This document shows, in pieces, positions 5,615-6,043 of a stretch of DNA of 6,043 nt. Under the pieces are notes generated by a model, which was given only the letters and a program-made list of their open reading frames with translations, was not told the DNA's origin and did no database searches. A program made the translations under genes and the position numbers. The stretch comes from Acidobacteriota bacterium (lineage in GTDB: Bacteria > Acidobacteriota > Vicinamibacteria > Vicinamibacterales > CAVVIG01), in NCBI GenBank assembly GCA_003222555.1, contig QHWL01000185.1, forward strand, positions 431 to 6,473, given 5' to 3'. Numbering within the stretch: the first letter of the stretch is position 1; every line of letters starts with the position of its first letter.

Positions 5615-6043
5615 TTCTTGCAGACGTCAGCGTGAGACGTCCCGTCTTCGCGATGATGATGACGGCGGCGCTCATCGTGCTGGGGATGTTCTCGTACAAG
5701 GACCTCGGCCTCGATTTGATGCCGAAGACCGACGTCCCCGTCGTCAACGTGTTCGTTCAGTTGCCCGGCGCAAGCGCCGAGGAGATCGAGACGCAGATCA
5801 CCAAACGGATTGAAGAAGCCGTCAACACGATCAGCGGCATTGACGAGTTGCGGGCGAATTCCGACGTGGGCCGTGCCCAAATCTCCATCAATCTCACGCT
5901 CGAGCGCGACATCGAGGCGGCCACTCAGGACGTCCGCGACAAAATCGCCACCATCGTCAACCAATTCCCGCGCGACGCCAAGCCGCCGGTAATCCAGAAA
6001 GTGGACCCCGATTCGCAGCCCATTCTGGTGTTCTCCGTCTATG
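5611..6043 (+). CDS. RND efflux pump, HAE1/AcrB-like, N-terminal part
   Basis: The frame starts at GTG 5611, overlapping the adaptor stop as GTGA, and is open to the window end with 144 complete codons. RND pumps have ~1,000-1,050 residues, so about 14% is visible. The N-terminus (ILADVSVRRPVFAMMMTAAL) is the standard RND start. Membrane helix 1 is at ~12-29, with the characteristic GLDLMPKTDVPVVNV just after it. The first periplasmic porter subdomain follows: QLPGASAEEIETQITKRIEE (50-69), ISGIDEL (74-80) and RDIEAATQDVRDKI (99-112), then PPVIQKVDPDSQPIL (125-139). The ISGIDEL block and the hydrophobic rather than metal-binding context favour the HAE1 drug/amphiphile group over CzcA heavy-metal pumps. 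The proton-relay residues of helix 4 and the drug pocket lie outside the window. It should form an inner-membrane trimer driven by proton influx, using the adaptor at 4292. Confidence 0.93.
   Translation, partial: MILADVSVRRPVFAMMMTAALIVLGMFSYKDLGLDLMPKTDVPVVNVFVQLPGASAEEIETQITKRIEEAVNTISGIDELRANSDVGRAQISINLTLERDIEAATQDVRDKIATIVNQFPRDAKPPVIQKVDPDSQPILVFSVY

Noticed and set aside
1..6043. A wholly new defence or biosynthetic system
   Set aside because: Every substantial gene falls in known exporter families (adaptor, MacB-type ABC, RND). Nothing else of gene size remains unexplained.

Overview
The window is GC-rich, tightly packed bacterial DNA, and every real gene lies on the + strand. All recognisable genes belong to Gram-negative multidrug or lipophile export: periplasmic adaptors (membrane fusion proteins), a MacB-type ABC exporter and RND pumps. 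Such proteins bridge an inner-membrane pump to an outer-membrane channel, so a diderm host is indicated. The Gly/Arg-rich adaptor tails, gene order and repeat style remind me of Acidobacteriota (Vicinamibacteria-like). That placement is an inference from memory; there is no marker gene here.

Region 1 (2-2708) is a MacAB/YknXYZ-like ABC export set: the C-terminal part of an adaptor (2-523), a separate ATPase (529-1278) and a separate MacB/FtsX-type permease (1491-2708). ATPase and permease, normally adjacent, are separated by 212 bp. About 150 bp of that gap (1294-1443) is a nested, imperfect palindrome built from short repeated words, which looks like an inserted intergenic repeat element.

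Region 2 (2723-4107) starts 14 bp after the permease and is probably in the same transcript. It holds an intact MdtA/AcrA-type lipoprotein adaptor. Overlapping its stop by 4 bp is a 78-codon frame that is clearly a wrecked RND pump of the MdtB/MdtC type. It keeps the ribosome-binding site, the GTG start and parts of the first periplasmic segment. It has lost the first membrane helix, about 12 further internal residues and everything after about residue 67. The adaptor therefore appears to have lost its own pump.

Region 3 (4108-4291) is a 184-bp gap with a small hairpin and a weak -10-like box. Region 4 (4292-6043) is a second, intact-looking RND operon: a lipoprotein adaptor with a Gly/Arg-rich tail, then an HAE1-type RND pump starting at GTG 5611 and running off the window.

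I see no evidence of a novel biological system. The points most worth a second look are the pump remnant with its orphan adaptor and the composite palindromic repeat inside the ABC operon. No tRNA, rRNA, CRISPR array or transposase gene is visible.
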